9,329 nucleotides of DNA from an uncultured Chromatiales bacterium (GCA_913058165.1 CAJXQV010000037.1:1-9329), one strand, 5' to 3'; shown: positions 1 to 7,863, numbered from the stretch's first letter. Translations and numbers: made by a program. The notes: generated by a model not told the origin, from the sequence alone.

Positions 1-2238
1 CATCAGCCCGAAATTAATCGCCTTGGCCGCTCTGCGCTGCTCGGTGGTGACGGCTTCAAGTTCAACCGAAAACACTTCTGCGGCTGTGGCCTGATGCACG
101 TCTTTATCGTTGGCGAAAGCCTCCAGCAAATTCGGATCTTCAGAAATGTGCGCCATGATGCGTAACTCAATTTGCGAATAGTCAGCAGCAATGAGTTGAT
201 AGCCGTTCTCTGGAATAAACGCCTGACGAATACGCCGACCTTCTTCTGTTCGAATCGGAATATTCTGTAGGTTCGGGTCCGAGGACGAGAGGCGCCCGGT
301 GGCGGCAACCGATTGGTGGTAAGAGGTGTGAATGCGCCCCGTGCGCGGACTAATCATGCCAGGCAATTTGTCAGTGTAAGTACTCTTCAGCTTTGCCATG
401 CCTCTGTGTTCCAATATCAGGCGTGGTAACTCGTAGTCGTCGGCGAGTTCTTGCAGTACATCTTCTGCTGTAGATGGTTGACCCTTGGGGGTTTTGCGAA
501 CTACCGGGAGTTCAAGTTCTTCAAACAGGATGGCTTGCAGTTGTTTGGGAGAGGCGAGATTAAATGAATGACCAGCAACAACATGAGCTTTTTCTTCAAT
601 TTTCTGGAGTTTCTGTTCCAGCTCTGTGCTCTGTTGGGCCAGCTGAAAATCATCAATTAGTACGCCGGTTTCTTCTATGGTCTGGAGCACTTTAACCAGC
701 GGCTGCTCGATATCCAAATAGAGATCACGCAGCGTAGGAATGGCATCTATTAGGCCCCACAAATGCTGATGCAGCTGCAAACAGATATCGGCATCTTCGC
801 TGGCATATGGTGTTGCTGTCTCTATAGAGACCTCATTGAAACCTATCTGCTTCGCACCTTTGCCGGCCACATCTTCATAGTGGATGGTTTTCACGCCGAG
901 ATAGCGCAGGGCTACTGAATCCAGATCATGGCGTCCGGCAGTACTGTTCAGTACATAGGACTCAATCATGGTGTCATAGGCCATGCCGTTTAAGTTGATA
1001 TCGTAGTTAGCAAGAATATGCGCATCGTACTTAAGGTGATGTCCCACCTTTTTATGCGCGTTATTTTCGAGCCAGGGCTTGAGCCGCTTGAGCACGGCAT
1101 CACGATCCAGTTGTGCCGGTGCGCCCGCGTAGCTGTGACCGACGGGCAGGTATGCGGCTTCGCCAGCTTCTACCGCAAATGATATGCCCACCAGTTCAGC
1201 CTGCATATAGTTAATGCTGGTTGTCTCTGTATCAAACGCCGTAAGCGTGGCCGACTCTATTTTCTTGAGCCAGCGTTCAAAATCTGCATTAGTAAGTAGG
1301 GTTTCGTATTTACGCTGATTATTGATTGCCGGCATGTCGTGACCGGTTTCAGGCGGTGCAGTTACTGCTGCCGAAGAGTCATTGCCCAGAGCTTTGAGCA
1401 GCCCTTTGAGCTCCAGTTCTTCATACAGCTTCTGAAGCCCTTTATTGTCGGGCTTTGACGCAGCGAGCGAGCCTGGGGAATATTCCAGTTCAACTGCGGT
1501 ATCGATGGTAACCAATTGTCTGGAGAGCTTTAACTGCTCCAAATGGGCACGCAGGCTCTCTCCAACCTTGCCGCCTATGTCGCCAGCGTGCGCAACCAAT
1601 TTATCGAGCGTGCCGTACTCATTAAGCCATTTTGCAGCAGTTTTAGGGCCGCACTTTGGGATTCCCGGTACGTTATCAGAGGTGTCGCCGACAAGTGCAA
1701 GGTAGTCAATAATCTGCTCGGGCGTGACGTCGAATTTTTTCTTCACACCCTCGATATCTGTCCGGCGTGATGGGTTATGCATGGTGTCGATTAATGACAC
1801 TGAGCTGTTAACAAGCTGCGCCATATCTTTATCACCGGTGCTGATGATGGTGCTGATGCCGGCGGCAGTGGCCTGAGTTGCCAGCGTGCCGATTACATCA
1901 TCAGCTTCCACACCGGGTACCCGGATAAATGGCAGGCCCGACAACTCGATGGCTGTATTCAATGCATCAACCTGCAGTCGCAGATCATCCGGCATCGGTG
2001 GGCGGTTGGCTTTGTAGTCAGGATACATGTCGTGACGGAAATTTTTTCCCGGCGCATCCATGATAATGGCGACGAGATCGGTATTCTCTTCGCGCAGAGT
2101 CTTATGCAGCATATTCAGCATGACGTGAATAGCGCCGGTCGGTTGGCCACTGCGTGTATTTAGCGGGGGCGCAGCATGAAATGCACGGTATAGGTATGAC
2201 GATCCATCGACCAAAAGCAATGATTGCTGTTTGCTCAT
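1..2238 (-). CDS. polA: DNA polymerase I, 3' end of gene cut off by the window
   Basis: Fills gaps and removes RNA primers in replication and excision repair. The frame is open for 746 codons and runs off the window at base 1; about 163 C-terminal residues are missing by comparison with E. coli PolA (928 residues). All three domains are visible. The 5'-3' exonuclease (about 1-290) starts LLLVDGSSYLYRAF and has GVEADDVIGT, STGDKDMAQL and GDTSDNVPG. The 3'-5' proofreading domain (about 310-500) keeps its acidic residues Asp336, Glu338, Asp405 and Asp482, plus Tyr478. The polymerase domain has TGRLSSSDPNLQNIP, motif A DYSQIELR with Asp686, and the start of the O-helix (Arg735, Lys739, Phe743). 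All of these sit exactly 19 residues below the E. coli numbers. Motif C lies beyond the window. The ATG at 2238 overlaps the stop of the lipoprotein gene by 4 bases, which implies coupled translation. No frameshift was seen. Identification is secure. Confidence 0.97.
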   Translation of the reverse strand, partial: MSKQQSLLLVDGSSYLYRAFHAAPPLNTRSGQPTGAIHVMLNMLHKTLREENTDLVAIIMDAPGKNFRHDMYPDYKANRPPMPDDLRLQVDALNTAIELSGLPFIRVPGVEADDVIGTLATQATAAGISTIISTGDKDMAQLVNSSVSLIDTMHNPSRRTDIEGVKKKFDVTPEQIIDYLALVGDTSDNVPGIPKCGPKTAAKWLNEYGTLDKLVAHAGDIGGKVGESLRAHLEQLKLSRQLVTIDTAVELEYSPGSLAASKPDNKGLQKLYEELELKGLLKALGNDSSAAVTAPPETGHDMPAINNQRKYETLLTNADFERWLKKIESATLTAFDTETTSINYMQAELVGISFAVEAGEAAYLPVGHSYAGAPAQLDRDAVLKRLKPWLENNAHKKVGHHLKYDAHILANYDINLNGMAYDTMIESYVLNSTAGRHDLDSVALRYLGVKTIHYEDVAGKGAKQIGFNEVSIETATPYASEDADICLQLHQHLWGLIDAIPTLRDLYLDIEQPLVKVLQTIEETGVLIDDFQLAQQSTELEQKLQKIEEKAHVVAGHSFNLASPKQLQAILFEELELPVVRKTPKGQPSTAEDVLQELADDYELPRLILEHRGMAKLKSTYTDKLPGMISPRTGRIHTSYHQSVAATGRLSSSDPNLQNIPIRTEEGRRIRQAFIPENGYQLIAADYSQIELRIMAHISEDPNLLEAFANDKDVHQATAAEVFSVELEAVTTEQRRAAKAINFGLM

Positions 2239-2453
2239 TCTGTTACTTCGGTATTAGAAGTCGGTATCGTTGATTCGGTGAGCTCTGTGAGCTCGGTTTG
2301 TTCATCAGCAACCGGCTCTGCGTTGGGCGTGGAGCTTGCAGAGTTGGCTGCCTCAGACCCGGGTAAATACAAGGCGCCGGACTGACCACATGCCGTGAGG
2401 CCAGCGCTAAAAATTATGCCTAAAAGCAACACTCTCGGGTGTATGCCAATCAT
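2235..2453 (-). CDS. lptM: LptM-like small outer-membrane lipoprotein
   Basis: A 72-residue lipoprotein precursor. A short signal peptide (basic start with His5 and Arg7, hydrophobic core 8-19) ends in the lipobox LTAC, so Cys22 would be lipidated and become the mature N-terminus. Gly at position +2 favours sorting to the outer membrane. The mature start CGQSGALYLP matches the hallmark CGLKGPLYFP of E. coli LptM (YifL), a partner of the LptDE lipopolysaccharide translocon. The remaining tail is rich in Glu, Thr and Ser, likely disordered, with a TELTELTE repeat. The gene overlaps the argH stop by 4 bases (ATGA) and the polA start by 4 bases. In E. coli and Pseudomonas this family usually sits by dapF or lysA, so the position between argH and polA is unusual. 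The family call rests on a short motif. Confidence 0.75.
   Translation of the reverse strand: MIGIHPRVLLLGIIFSAGLTACGQSGALYLPGSEAANSASSTPNAEPVADEQTELTELTESTIPTSNTEVTE
2278..2294. repeat. 9-base tandem microrepeat inside the lipoprotein gene
   Basis: The bases GTGAGCTC occur at 2278-2285 and again at 2287-2294, a 9-base period. On the coding strand this gives the Glu-Leu-Thr repeat in the acidic lipoprotein tail. One unit more or less would keep the reading frame, so tail length could vary between strains. That variability is inference. Confidence 0.5.
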
Positions 2454-3643
2454 TTTTTATAAGCCTCGCCAACCCGGTGATAGGCATCACGGAAGCTAAT
2501 GCCTTCTTCAACAACCATCTTGTTGGCGTCTCCGGCGGCATGAACTGATGGGTCCAGTGCGATGTTCTCAGCATTGAAGCTCAGGCCGTTGACAAGATTT
2601 GCCATGATCAGCGCTGAATCTTCGGCGAGATCAATTGCCTTAAACAGAGGCGACTTAATGCGCTGCAGATCGCGCTGATAGCCCGAAGGTAATTTAGCGG
2701 TGATGCTCATTATTTCCACTAGGCTGCCTTGCATGGTTGCACTCGCCGCACGCACAAGTTCCAGTACGTCGGGGTTACGCTTCTGCGGCATAATTGATGA
2801 GCCGGTTGTCATGTTGTCGGGCAGGCTGATAAACGCGAACTCCTGTGTATAAAACAACAGGAGGTCGGATGCGAGGCGTCCCAGGTCCTGCATAAGCAAG
2901 GACAGTTCAAACACCAATGAGGCTTCCGCTTTGCCGCGTGAGAGCTGGACTGCTGTGACGGGTTCGTGCACTTTGTCGAAGCCTAAAACATCGGCGGTAA
3001 ACTGCCGGTCTACCGGGATATTGGGTGTGCCATAGCCCGCTGCACTGCCTAAAGGACTGAGGTTGATCCGCAGCAATGTGCGTTGAATACCCTCGATATC
3101 ATCCTGCAACTCAGTGACGTAAGCACCTGCCCACAGGGCCACGGAGCTGGGCATGCCCTGCTGCATATGGGTGTAGCCGGGCAGGGCAATACGCCCTTGC
3201 TTGCCCGCCAGGTCTTCTAACGCGGTAACGGTTGTTTGCGCTGCTGCGGCGAGCTGCTGTGCGGCATCGCGCAAATACAAACGAAGCGCGACTAACACCT
3301 GATCGTTACGCGAACGACCTAAGTGAATTCGTTTTCCAGCATCGCCTATGGCGGCGGTGAGCCGACCTTCTAGCGCAGTGTGCACATCCTCATCTTCTAG
3401 CGAGATGCGCCACTCTCCTGCAGCATGAGATTCAGCTAGCGCGCTCAGGCCGGTTTCAATGGCGGCGTAATCGGCTTCACTTAGCAGACCCTGCGCATGC
3501 AGCATGCCAGCGTGTGCAATAGAGGCGCGCACATCGTATTGAATCAGGCGAGCATCAAGTATGTGGTCTTCACCCGCGGTGTAACGCAGGATGCGCTCAT
3601 CCAATGGCTGACCCTTATCCCACAAGCGTGTTTTTGATGACAT
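2450..3643 (-). CDS. argH: Argininosuccinate lyase, short form
   Basis: Last step of arginine synthesis: argininosuccinate is cleaved to arginine and fumarate in the cytoplasm by a homotetramer of the fumarase/aspartase superfamily. Visible motifs are SLEDEDVHTALEGRL (81-95), GRSRNDQV (109-116), PGYTHMQQGMPSS (155-167, His159 the likely general acid), LSPLGSAAGYGT (195-206) and the superfamily signature GSSIMPQKRNPD (281-292, with the catalytic serine). The start LWDKGQPLDERI resembles Bacteroidetes-type ArgH from memory. At 397 residues it is shorter than the usual 430-460: it stops at FRDAYHRVGEAYKK, where relatives carry on for about 50 residues. The ATG overlaps the argB stop by one base (TAATG), and the stop overlaps the next ATG, so the shortening is not an obvious frameshift. 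The catalytic core is complete, so an active enzyme is expected. Confidence 0.95.
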   Translation of the reverse strand: MSSKTRLWDKGQPLDERILRYTAGEDHILDARLIQYDVRASIAHAGMLHAQGLLSEADYAAIETGLSALAESHAAGEWRISLEDEDVHTALEGRLTAAIGDAGKRIHLGRSRNDQVLVALRLYLRDAAQQLAAAAQTTVTALEDLAGKQGRIALPGYTHMQQGMPSSVALWAGAYVTELQDDIEGIQRTLLRINLSPLGSAAGYGTPNIPVDRQFTADVLGFDKVHEPVTAVQLSRGKAEASLVFELSLLMQDLGRLASDLLLFYTQEFAFISLPDNMTTGSSIMPQKRNPDVLELVRAASATMQGSLVEIMSITAKLPSGYQRDLQRIKSPLFKAIDLAEDSALIMANLVNGLSFNAENIALDPSVHAAGDANKMVVEEGISFRDAYHRVGEAYKK

Positions 3644-4569
3644 TAGTCCTGCCCCTGTTCTGCCGCGGAGAGCGCTTCAATGTGTTTAACGATAAGCGTG
3701 CCGGTACCCTCGTTAGTGAAGATTTCCAACAGCAGGCTGTTGGGAATCTTGTACGAGATCATATGCACACGCGATACACCGCCGTGAATCGCCGATTCGA
3801 TAGCTGTGGCCTTTGGCAACATACCGGCTTTTAAGGAGCCGTTGTCCCGCAGTACCTGTAAGCCCTCGATATCAACATAAGAAATAATCGAACCAGGGTC
3901 ATCGACGTTTTCAAGAATACCTGGTGCGCCGGTTGCAAGAATGAGTTTTTCAGCACCCAATGCAGAAGCGATTTCCGCTGCAACAGTATCGGCATTGATG
4001 TTCAGCAATGTGCCATCGTCATCTGCCGATAACGGGCTGATGACCGGCACCAGCCCACTGTCCAGTTGCGTCTGCAACACACTGATATCAACTGAATCAA
4101 TATTGCCGACGAAACCGTAGTCCACCGTCGCATCGCCTATTTTTACAGGGGGACGCTTGCTGGCCTTGATGAGCCCGCAATCCACGCCACTAATACCCAC
4201 GGCAGGCACACTGAGGCTGCGGCAAGCCGCCAGAATCTGTGTGTTGATTTCACCATTAAGAACCATGGCCGACACTTTAAGTGTCTTGGCATCGGTTACC
4301 CGACGCCCTTCGACCATGTTGGTTTCAATGCCAAGGGTGCCGGCTAATCGGGTCGACTGCGGGCCGCCGCCATGAACAATGACCACGCGAATGCCGATCT
4401 GGTGAAGTATTGCTATTTGCTCAACCAGTGTCTTGGTGGTTTCCATGCTCTCAAACACTTCACCGCCGGCCTTAATAACGAAGACCTTGTTTTTGTACAT
4501 GCGTATGTACGGCGTCGCGTGAGTGAGCGCCGCTACCACGATGTCCCGGGTTTTAGTGTTGTTAATCAT
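3643..4569 (-). CDS. argB: N-acetylglutamate kinase (possibly N-acylglutamate kinase)
   Basis: Phosphorylates the side-chain carboxyl of N-acylglutamate, the committed step of the pathway. It has the amino acid kinase fold: VIKAGGEVF (31-39, Lys33 for the phosphates; most relatives have KYGGNAM), VHGGGPQ (65-71), EGRRVTD (87-93, acylglutamate carboxylate binding), NINADTVAAEIA (190-201) and GSLKAGMLPK (244-253). The C-terminal LLLEIFTNEGTGTLI is typical of the family. About 25 extra residues before the core, ending TPYIRMYKNKV, match the N-terminal helix of arginine-inhibited hexameric kinases such as that of Pseudomonas aeruginosa; E. coli ArgB lacks it. At 308 residues there is no fused acetyltransferase domain, unlike the Xanthomonas kinase-synthase. 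The start lies 3 bases after the argF' stop. Acetyl versus succinyl preference cannot be read from the sequence. Confidence 0.93.
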   Translation of the reverse strand: MINNTKTRDIVVAALTHATPYIRMYKNKVFVIKAGGEVFESMETTKTLVEQIAILHQIGIRVVIVHGGGPQSTRLAGTLGIETNMVEGRRVTDAKTLKVSAMVLNGEINTQILAACRSLSVPAVGISGVDCGLIKASKRPPVKIGDATVDYGFVGNIDSVDISVLQTQLDSGLVPVISPLSADDDGTLLNINADTVAAEIASALGAEKLILATGAPGILENVDDPGSIISYVDIEGLQVLRDNGSLKAGMLPKATAIESAIHGGVSRVHMISYKIPNSLLLEIFTNEGTGTLIVKHIEALSAAEQGQD

Positions 4570-4572
4570 GAG

Positions 4573-5577
4573 TTACTTAGTTCCTAGCATTTGATGCAGC
4601 ACAGCCATCTGTGCATACATTCTGTTACGTGCTTCCGGAATGACCACACTGCGTGGCCCATCCAGAACTTCATCGGCCACAACTATGCCGCGTCTTACCG
4701 GCAGGCAATGCATAAAGCGCGCATCTTTCTGCGTGGTATCAAACCAACTGTTGTTGATGCACCAATGTTTTAATCCTTCCCGTGCCTTTTCGTCATTAGG
4801 CAGGTGACCATAATGTTTTGTTGATGCCCATGATTTTGCATAGATCACATGCGCACCTTCCAGTGCAGCTGCTTTGTCATCTGTCTCAGTTACCGAGCCT
4901 CCGGAGAACTGCGCTGCATCGCGGGCTTTTTGCATGATGCTTTCAGGCAGTTCAAAGCCTTCTGGCCGCAACACGGTAACGTCCATACCGCGCATCGCCG
5001 CCATATGCACTGTTGCTGAAGGTACTGCCAGTGGCAATGCCCGTGGGTGATAGGCCCAACTCAACACAAACTTGCCGCCCGCGCGCGGCAGTCCCAGATC
5101 GTCCATTGTTTTCCAGTCCGCCAGACTCTGGCAGGGATGGTTGATAGCAGATTCCATATTGATAAGAGGTATATTCACCAGTTCGCGGAATGCCATGTAA
5201 TCTTTGTCGGCCAGATCATGGTCAAGTTCTTCGCGTTCAGCGAATGCCCGGATACCAAGCGCATCGGCGTATGACGCGATAACGGGAATAGCTTCCCGAA
5301 TATGTTCTGCAGCTTGCCCATCCATCACGATACCGCGACGTGTTTCTAATCCGTGAATCGACATGTCCGGTGAGATGACAAACGAATTGCCTCCCAATCG
5401 ACCCATTGCCGCCTGGAACGAAGCCAGTGTGCGCAGCGAAGGGTTCAGGAACAGCAGCGCCAGAATCTTTCCTTCCAAAGCCCGTGGTTCTGGGTGCGCT
5501 TCTAAGCGCCGCGCGAGAGACAGCAGGTTTTCTACTTCTTCCGGAGTAATCAGGGCCAGATCTTGAAACTCTTTCAT
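4573..5577 (-). CDS. argF': N-acylornithine carbamoyltransferase (acetyl or succinyl type)
   Basis: Transfers a carbamoyl group to N-acylornithine, giving N-acylcitrulline. It belongs to the aspartate/ornithine transcarbamylase family, but to the branch that uses acylated ornithine rather than free ornithine. Evidence for that branch: FLNPSLRT (43-50, carbamoyl phosphate loop), ETRRGIVMDG (78-87), INMESAINHPCQ (139-150), SWAYHPRALPLAVP (173-186), YAKSW (246-250) and MHCLPVRR (289-296). These align throughout with Xanthomonas AOTCase and Bacteroides fragilis SOTCase as I remember them. In VMDGQAAEH, Ala90 stands where Xanthomonas has Glu92 and B. fragilis has Pro90, the residue that sets acetyl or succinyl specificity; Ala favours succinyl. 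Leu51 replaces the second Arg of the usual S-x-R-T-R loop. At 334 residues the length is normal. The start is supported by an AAGG 7 bases upstream. Confidence 0.93.
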   Translation of the reverse strand: MKEFQDLALITPEEVENLLSLARRLEAHPEPRALEGKILALLFLNPSLRTLASFQAAMGRLGGNSFVISPDMSIHGLETRRGIVMDGQAAEHIREAIPVIASYADALGIRAFAEREELDHDLADKDYMAFRELVNIPLINMESAINHPCQSLADWKTMDDLGLPRAGGKFVLSWAYHPRALPLAVPSATVHMAAMRGMDVTVLRPEGFELPESIMQKARDAAQFSGGSVTETDDKAAALEGAHVIYAKSWASTKHYGHLPNDEKAREGLKHWCINNSWFDTTQKDARFMHCLPVRRGIVVADEVLDGPRSVVIPEARNRMYAQMAVLHQMLGTK

Positions 5578-5584
5578 GTCGTTA

Positions 5585-5588
5585 CCTT
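5585..5588 (-). promoter_or_regulatory. Ribosome binding site of argF'
   Basis: On the coding strand an AAGG lies 7 bases before the ATG at 5577, inside the 26-base gap after argD. The gap contains no hairpin or T-tract, so transcription probably reads through. Confidence 0.6.
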
Positions 5589-5603
5589 GTGGATTGAGTC
5601 AGG

Positions 5604-6767
5604 CTATTTAATATCTGCCAAAGCATCGAGCAGTTGTTGTATATGCTCGCGTTGCAGCGTCAATGGCGGCAATAGGCGGACCACTTTAGGGTCAGAACTA
5701 CTGCCTACCAGTATGTTGCTTTTCATTAGTTCAGCTGCCACTTCTTTTGCTGGCCGGTCGCAGATTAATCCGGTAAGAAAACCTTTGCCCTGAATGCCAA
5801 CCACCGGCCCTACCGGCAGATTGGCGCGCAAGAATGCCGTTTGCTCGAGCACGTTGGCTATCAGGTTTTCTTCATTAATGACATCAAGCACCGCAGAAAT
5901 CATGGCGCAGGCGAGTGGACCACCACCGAAGGTGGTGCCAAGGTCGCCATTGTGAACTGCATCTTTAAGATGCTCCGCCACAATGACTGCGCCAACGGGA
6001 AAACCGCCACCCAGCGCCTTGGCTGTGGTGATGATATCCGGCGTAACGTCATACAGCTCAATTGCAAAGGCACTGCCACAGCGACCAATGCCGGTTTGCA
6101 CCTCATCCACAATCAATAGTGCGCCAACGGCTTTGCAGCGTTCAGCAATGCCTTGCACAAAGTCAGTACTTAGGTCGTAGGCACCAGCTATGCCCTGTAT
6201 GGGTTCCAGAATGACAGCTGCGGTATCTTTATCGATGTAAGAGTCGATAGCACTAACCTGATCTCTTGGCAGAAAATCGACCGCAAATGGCGTGTTCGGG
6301 AAGGCGTACCAGTTGTCTTTTGCGCCCCAGGTGCAGGCGCCGGCCGCAGCAGTGCGTCCGTGGAAGCCATGTTCGATAGCCACCACCTTGCCGCGATTGG
6401 TGTGTTTAATAGCAATGCGCAGCGCATTCTCGTTGGCCTCAGCACCGCTGTTAACCAGAAACACATGGTTCATGGTTTCAGGTGCAAAATCGGCAAGCTT
6501 GCGTGCGGCCTCTGCGCGCACATCAAGCGCGACAGCATTGCTCTGAAAGAACAACGTGTTGGCCTGATGTTCCAGCGCTTTAATCAGGGTGGGGTGACTG
6601 TAGCCAAGTGCAGCGACAGCATGACCGCCATAGAGGTCGAGCAATTGACCCTCTTTGCACTGAATATGCACACCTTTCGCCGACACCGGCTCAAAACTCC
6701 ATTGCGCATAGACCTGCAATAGGTGTTCGGCTTCGGCCTGTTGTGCCGCATTTTTCACGTTACTCAT
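5604..6767 (-). CDS. argD: N-acylornithine aminotransferase, PLP-dependent class III
   Basis: Converts N-acylglutamate semialdehyde to N-acylornithine using glutamate and pyridoxal phosphate. Class-III aminotransferase motifs, numbered from the chosen start: DLYGGHAVAALGYSHP near 44-59, VNSGAEANENALR (105-117, phosphate grip), FHGRT (135-139), EPIQG (188-192), IVDEVQTGIGR (219-229, Asp221 for the pyridine nitrogen) and TTAKALGGGFPVGA, where Lys250 forms the Schiff base. At 387 residues the length is normal. I chose the ATG at 6767, 4 bases after the argC stop. A GTG at 6785 would add six residues and overlap argC, so it is less likely. Operon position makes the biosynthetic role more probable than the catabolic AstC or GabT role of close relatives. 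Acyl-group preference is unknown. Confidence 0.93.
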   Translation of the reverse strand: MSNVKNAAQQAEAEHLLQVYAQWSFEPVSAKGVHIQCKEGQLLDLYGGHAVAALGYSHPTLIKALEHQANTLFFQSNAVALDVRAEAARKLADFAPETMNHVFLVNSGAEANENALRIAIKHTNRGKVVAIEHGFHGRTAAAGACTWGAKDNWYAFPNTPFAVDFLPRDQVSAIDSYIDKDTAAVILEPIQGIAGAYDLSTDFVQGIAERCKAVGALLIVDEVQTGIGRCGSAFAIELYDVTPDIITTAKALGGGFPVGAVIVAEHLKDAVHNGDLGTTFGGGPLACAMISAVLDVINEENLIANVLEQTAFLRANLPVGPVVGIQGKGFLTGLICDRPAKEVAAELMKSNILVGSSSDPKVVRLLPPLTLQREHIQQLLDALADIK

Positions 6768-6771
6768 GTTC

Positions 6772-7818
6772 TCAGCCCCAGCCACTTCCGGGTGTCGTCA
6801 GGCCCAGTGTTTCATCAAAGCCCAGTTTGCGATTCATCCATTGGACTGCACCGCCGGCGGCACCTTTAATTAAATTGTCGATAACCGTGAAGACCACCAC
6901 TGTATCGCCGTTAGTGGCGAGACCGATCTGTGAATAATTACTGCACGTAACATCTTTCAGCTTTGGCTGACCGCTCACCACAGTGACAAACTCGTTGTGG
7001 TTATAAAAGTCAGTAAACTCTGCAACCAGGTCTTCGGTCGTCCGTGGTTGTTTCAATTTGGCCTGAACCGTCATGTGAATGCCTCGCGCAAACGGGCCTG
7101 AGTGGGGGATAAAGTTGAGCGTGCTGTCTTTGCCGGTTAGAGCTTTGCAAATAGCAACAACCTCAGGTGCATGACGATGTTCAAGCGGCTTATAGGCATA
7201 TAGATTCGAGTTGCGTACCGGATGATGCGTGCCGGCAGATGGCGCCTGACCTGAACCGGTGCTGCCGGTAATGCCAAAGGCATTCAGTTCGGGCTCGATT
7301 AGGTCCAGCTGCAGCAGCGGCACAGCCGCAAGCAGCATGGCGGTGGCAAAACAGCCGGGATGGCCCACGTTCGGGTGTTCGGTGTTTGGCATGTGTTCAG
7401 GCAGTCCACAGACAAACTGATCGAGCAATTCTGGAGCGCCATGTTCGCCATAAACAGCAGAGTAACTGGCGCTATCGGCAAAGCGGAAGTCAGCAGACAT
7501 ATCGACAAGATTTACATCGGCGTTCTTGGCCTGTGCCAGAACGTCGGCAATCATGCCTGCGCTTGCCCCATGAGGTGCTGCCGAAAATATGGCTATTTTG
7601 CCGTGCAAATGTTGTTGCAGTTCAGCCGGACCAATAAAACATTGCTTACCAAGCGCATTATGCAAATGCGGAAACACACTGTTAATGGGTGTTCCGGAAT
7701 TTGACTCCGATACTGCAGCTACGAGCTCCAGTTGCGGGTGCCCGGCTATCAGACGCAGCAGTTCTCCGCCGACATAACCGGAGCTGCCAATGACCACTGT
7801 TTTAACTGTATCGCTCAT
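6772..7818 (-). CDS. argC: N-acyl-gamma-glutamyl-phosphate reductase
   Basis: NADPH-dependent reduction of N-acylglutamyl phosphate to the semialdehyde. The N-terminal Rossmann fold has GSSGYVGGELLRL (11-23), followed by VDMSADFRF (105-113). The catalytic cysteine is Cys156 in HPGCFATA, then GITGSTGSGQAPS (182-194), the EHRHAPEV motif with His216 (213-220), PHSGPFARGIH (238-248) and the closing GAAGGAVQWMN (319-329). The HPGCFATA and GSTGSGQAPS forms are nearer to Bacteroidetes-type ArgC than to E. coli ArgC (NPGCYPTA), judged from memory. At 348 residues the length is normal. I chose the ATG at 7818 because GGAA lies 7 bases upstream and the Rossmann strand begins at once; an in-frame TTG at 7836 would add six residues. 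It lies 45 bases after the orphan P-loop gene. Confidence 0.95.
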   Translation of the reverse strand: MSDTVKTVVIGSSGYVGGELLRLIAGHPQLELVAAVSESNSGTPINSVFPHLHNALGKQCFIGPAELQQHLHGKIAIFSAAPHGASAGMIADVLAQAKNADVNLVDMSADFRFADSASYSAVYGEHGAPELLDQFVCGLPEHMPNTEHPNVGHPGCFATAMLLAAVPLLQLDLIEPELNAFGITGSTGSGQAPSAGTHHPVRNSNLYAYKPLEHRHAPEVVAICKALTGKDSTLNFIPHSGPFARGIHMTVQAKLKQPRTTEDLVAEFTDFYNHNEFVTVVSGQPKLKDVTCSNYSQIGLATNGDTVVVFTVIDNLIKGAAGGAVQWMNRKLGFDETLGLTTPGSGWG

Positions 7819-7825
7819 GACCTTA

Positions 7826-7829
7826 TTCC
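7826..7829 (-). promoter_or_regulatory. Ribosome binding site deciding the argC start
   Basis: The coding strand reads GGAATAAGGTC before the ATG at 7818. The GGAA is 7 bases away, a good spacing, while the AAGG (7821-7824) is only 2 bases away. This favours the ATG over the in-frame TTG at 7836. Confidence 0.5.
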
Positions 7830-7832
7830 AAT

Positions 7833-7852
7833 GCAACCTACTTCAGGGCTGC
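7833..7852 (-). other. Weak hairpin in the gap before argC
   Basis: In the 45-base gap between the orphan gene and argC, coding-strand GCAGCC can pair with GGTTGC (6 base pairs, one G-U) around an 8-base loop. No T-tract follows, so it is not a normal terminator. It could be an RNA processing or attenuation element, or chance. Confidence 0.2.
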
Positions 7853-7863
7853 AAAATCTTATG

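Noticed and set aside
3643..4569. A bifunctional kinase-acetyltransferase like that of Xanthomonas, which would supply the missing acylglutamate synthase.
   Set aside because: The protein is only 308 residues and ends right after the kinase domain, leaving no room for an acetyltransferase domain.
6360..6722. A 120-codon open frame on the plus strand.
   Set aside because: It is antisense to the well-supported argD coding sequence and has no recognisable motif.
7833..7852. A transcription terminator between the orphan gene and argC.
   Set aside because: The stem has only six pairs with one G-U, and no T-tract follows in the transcribed direction.
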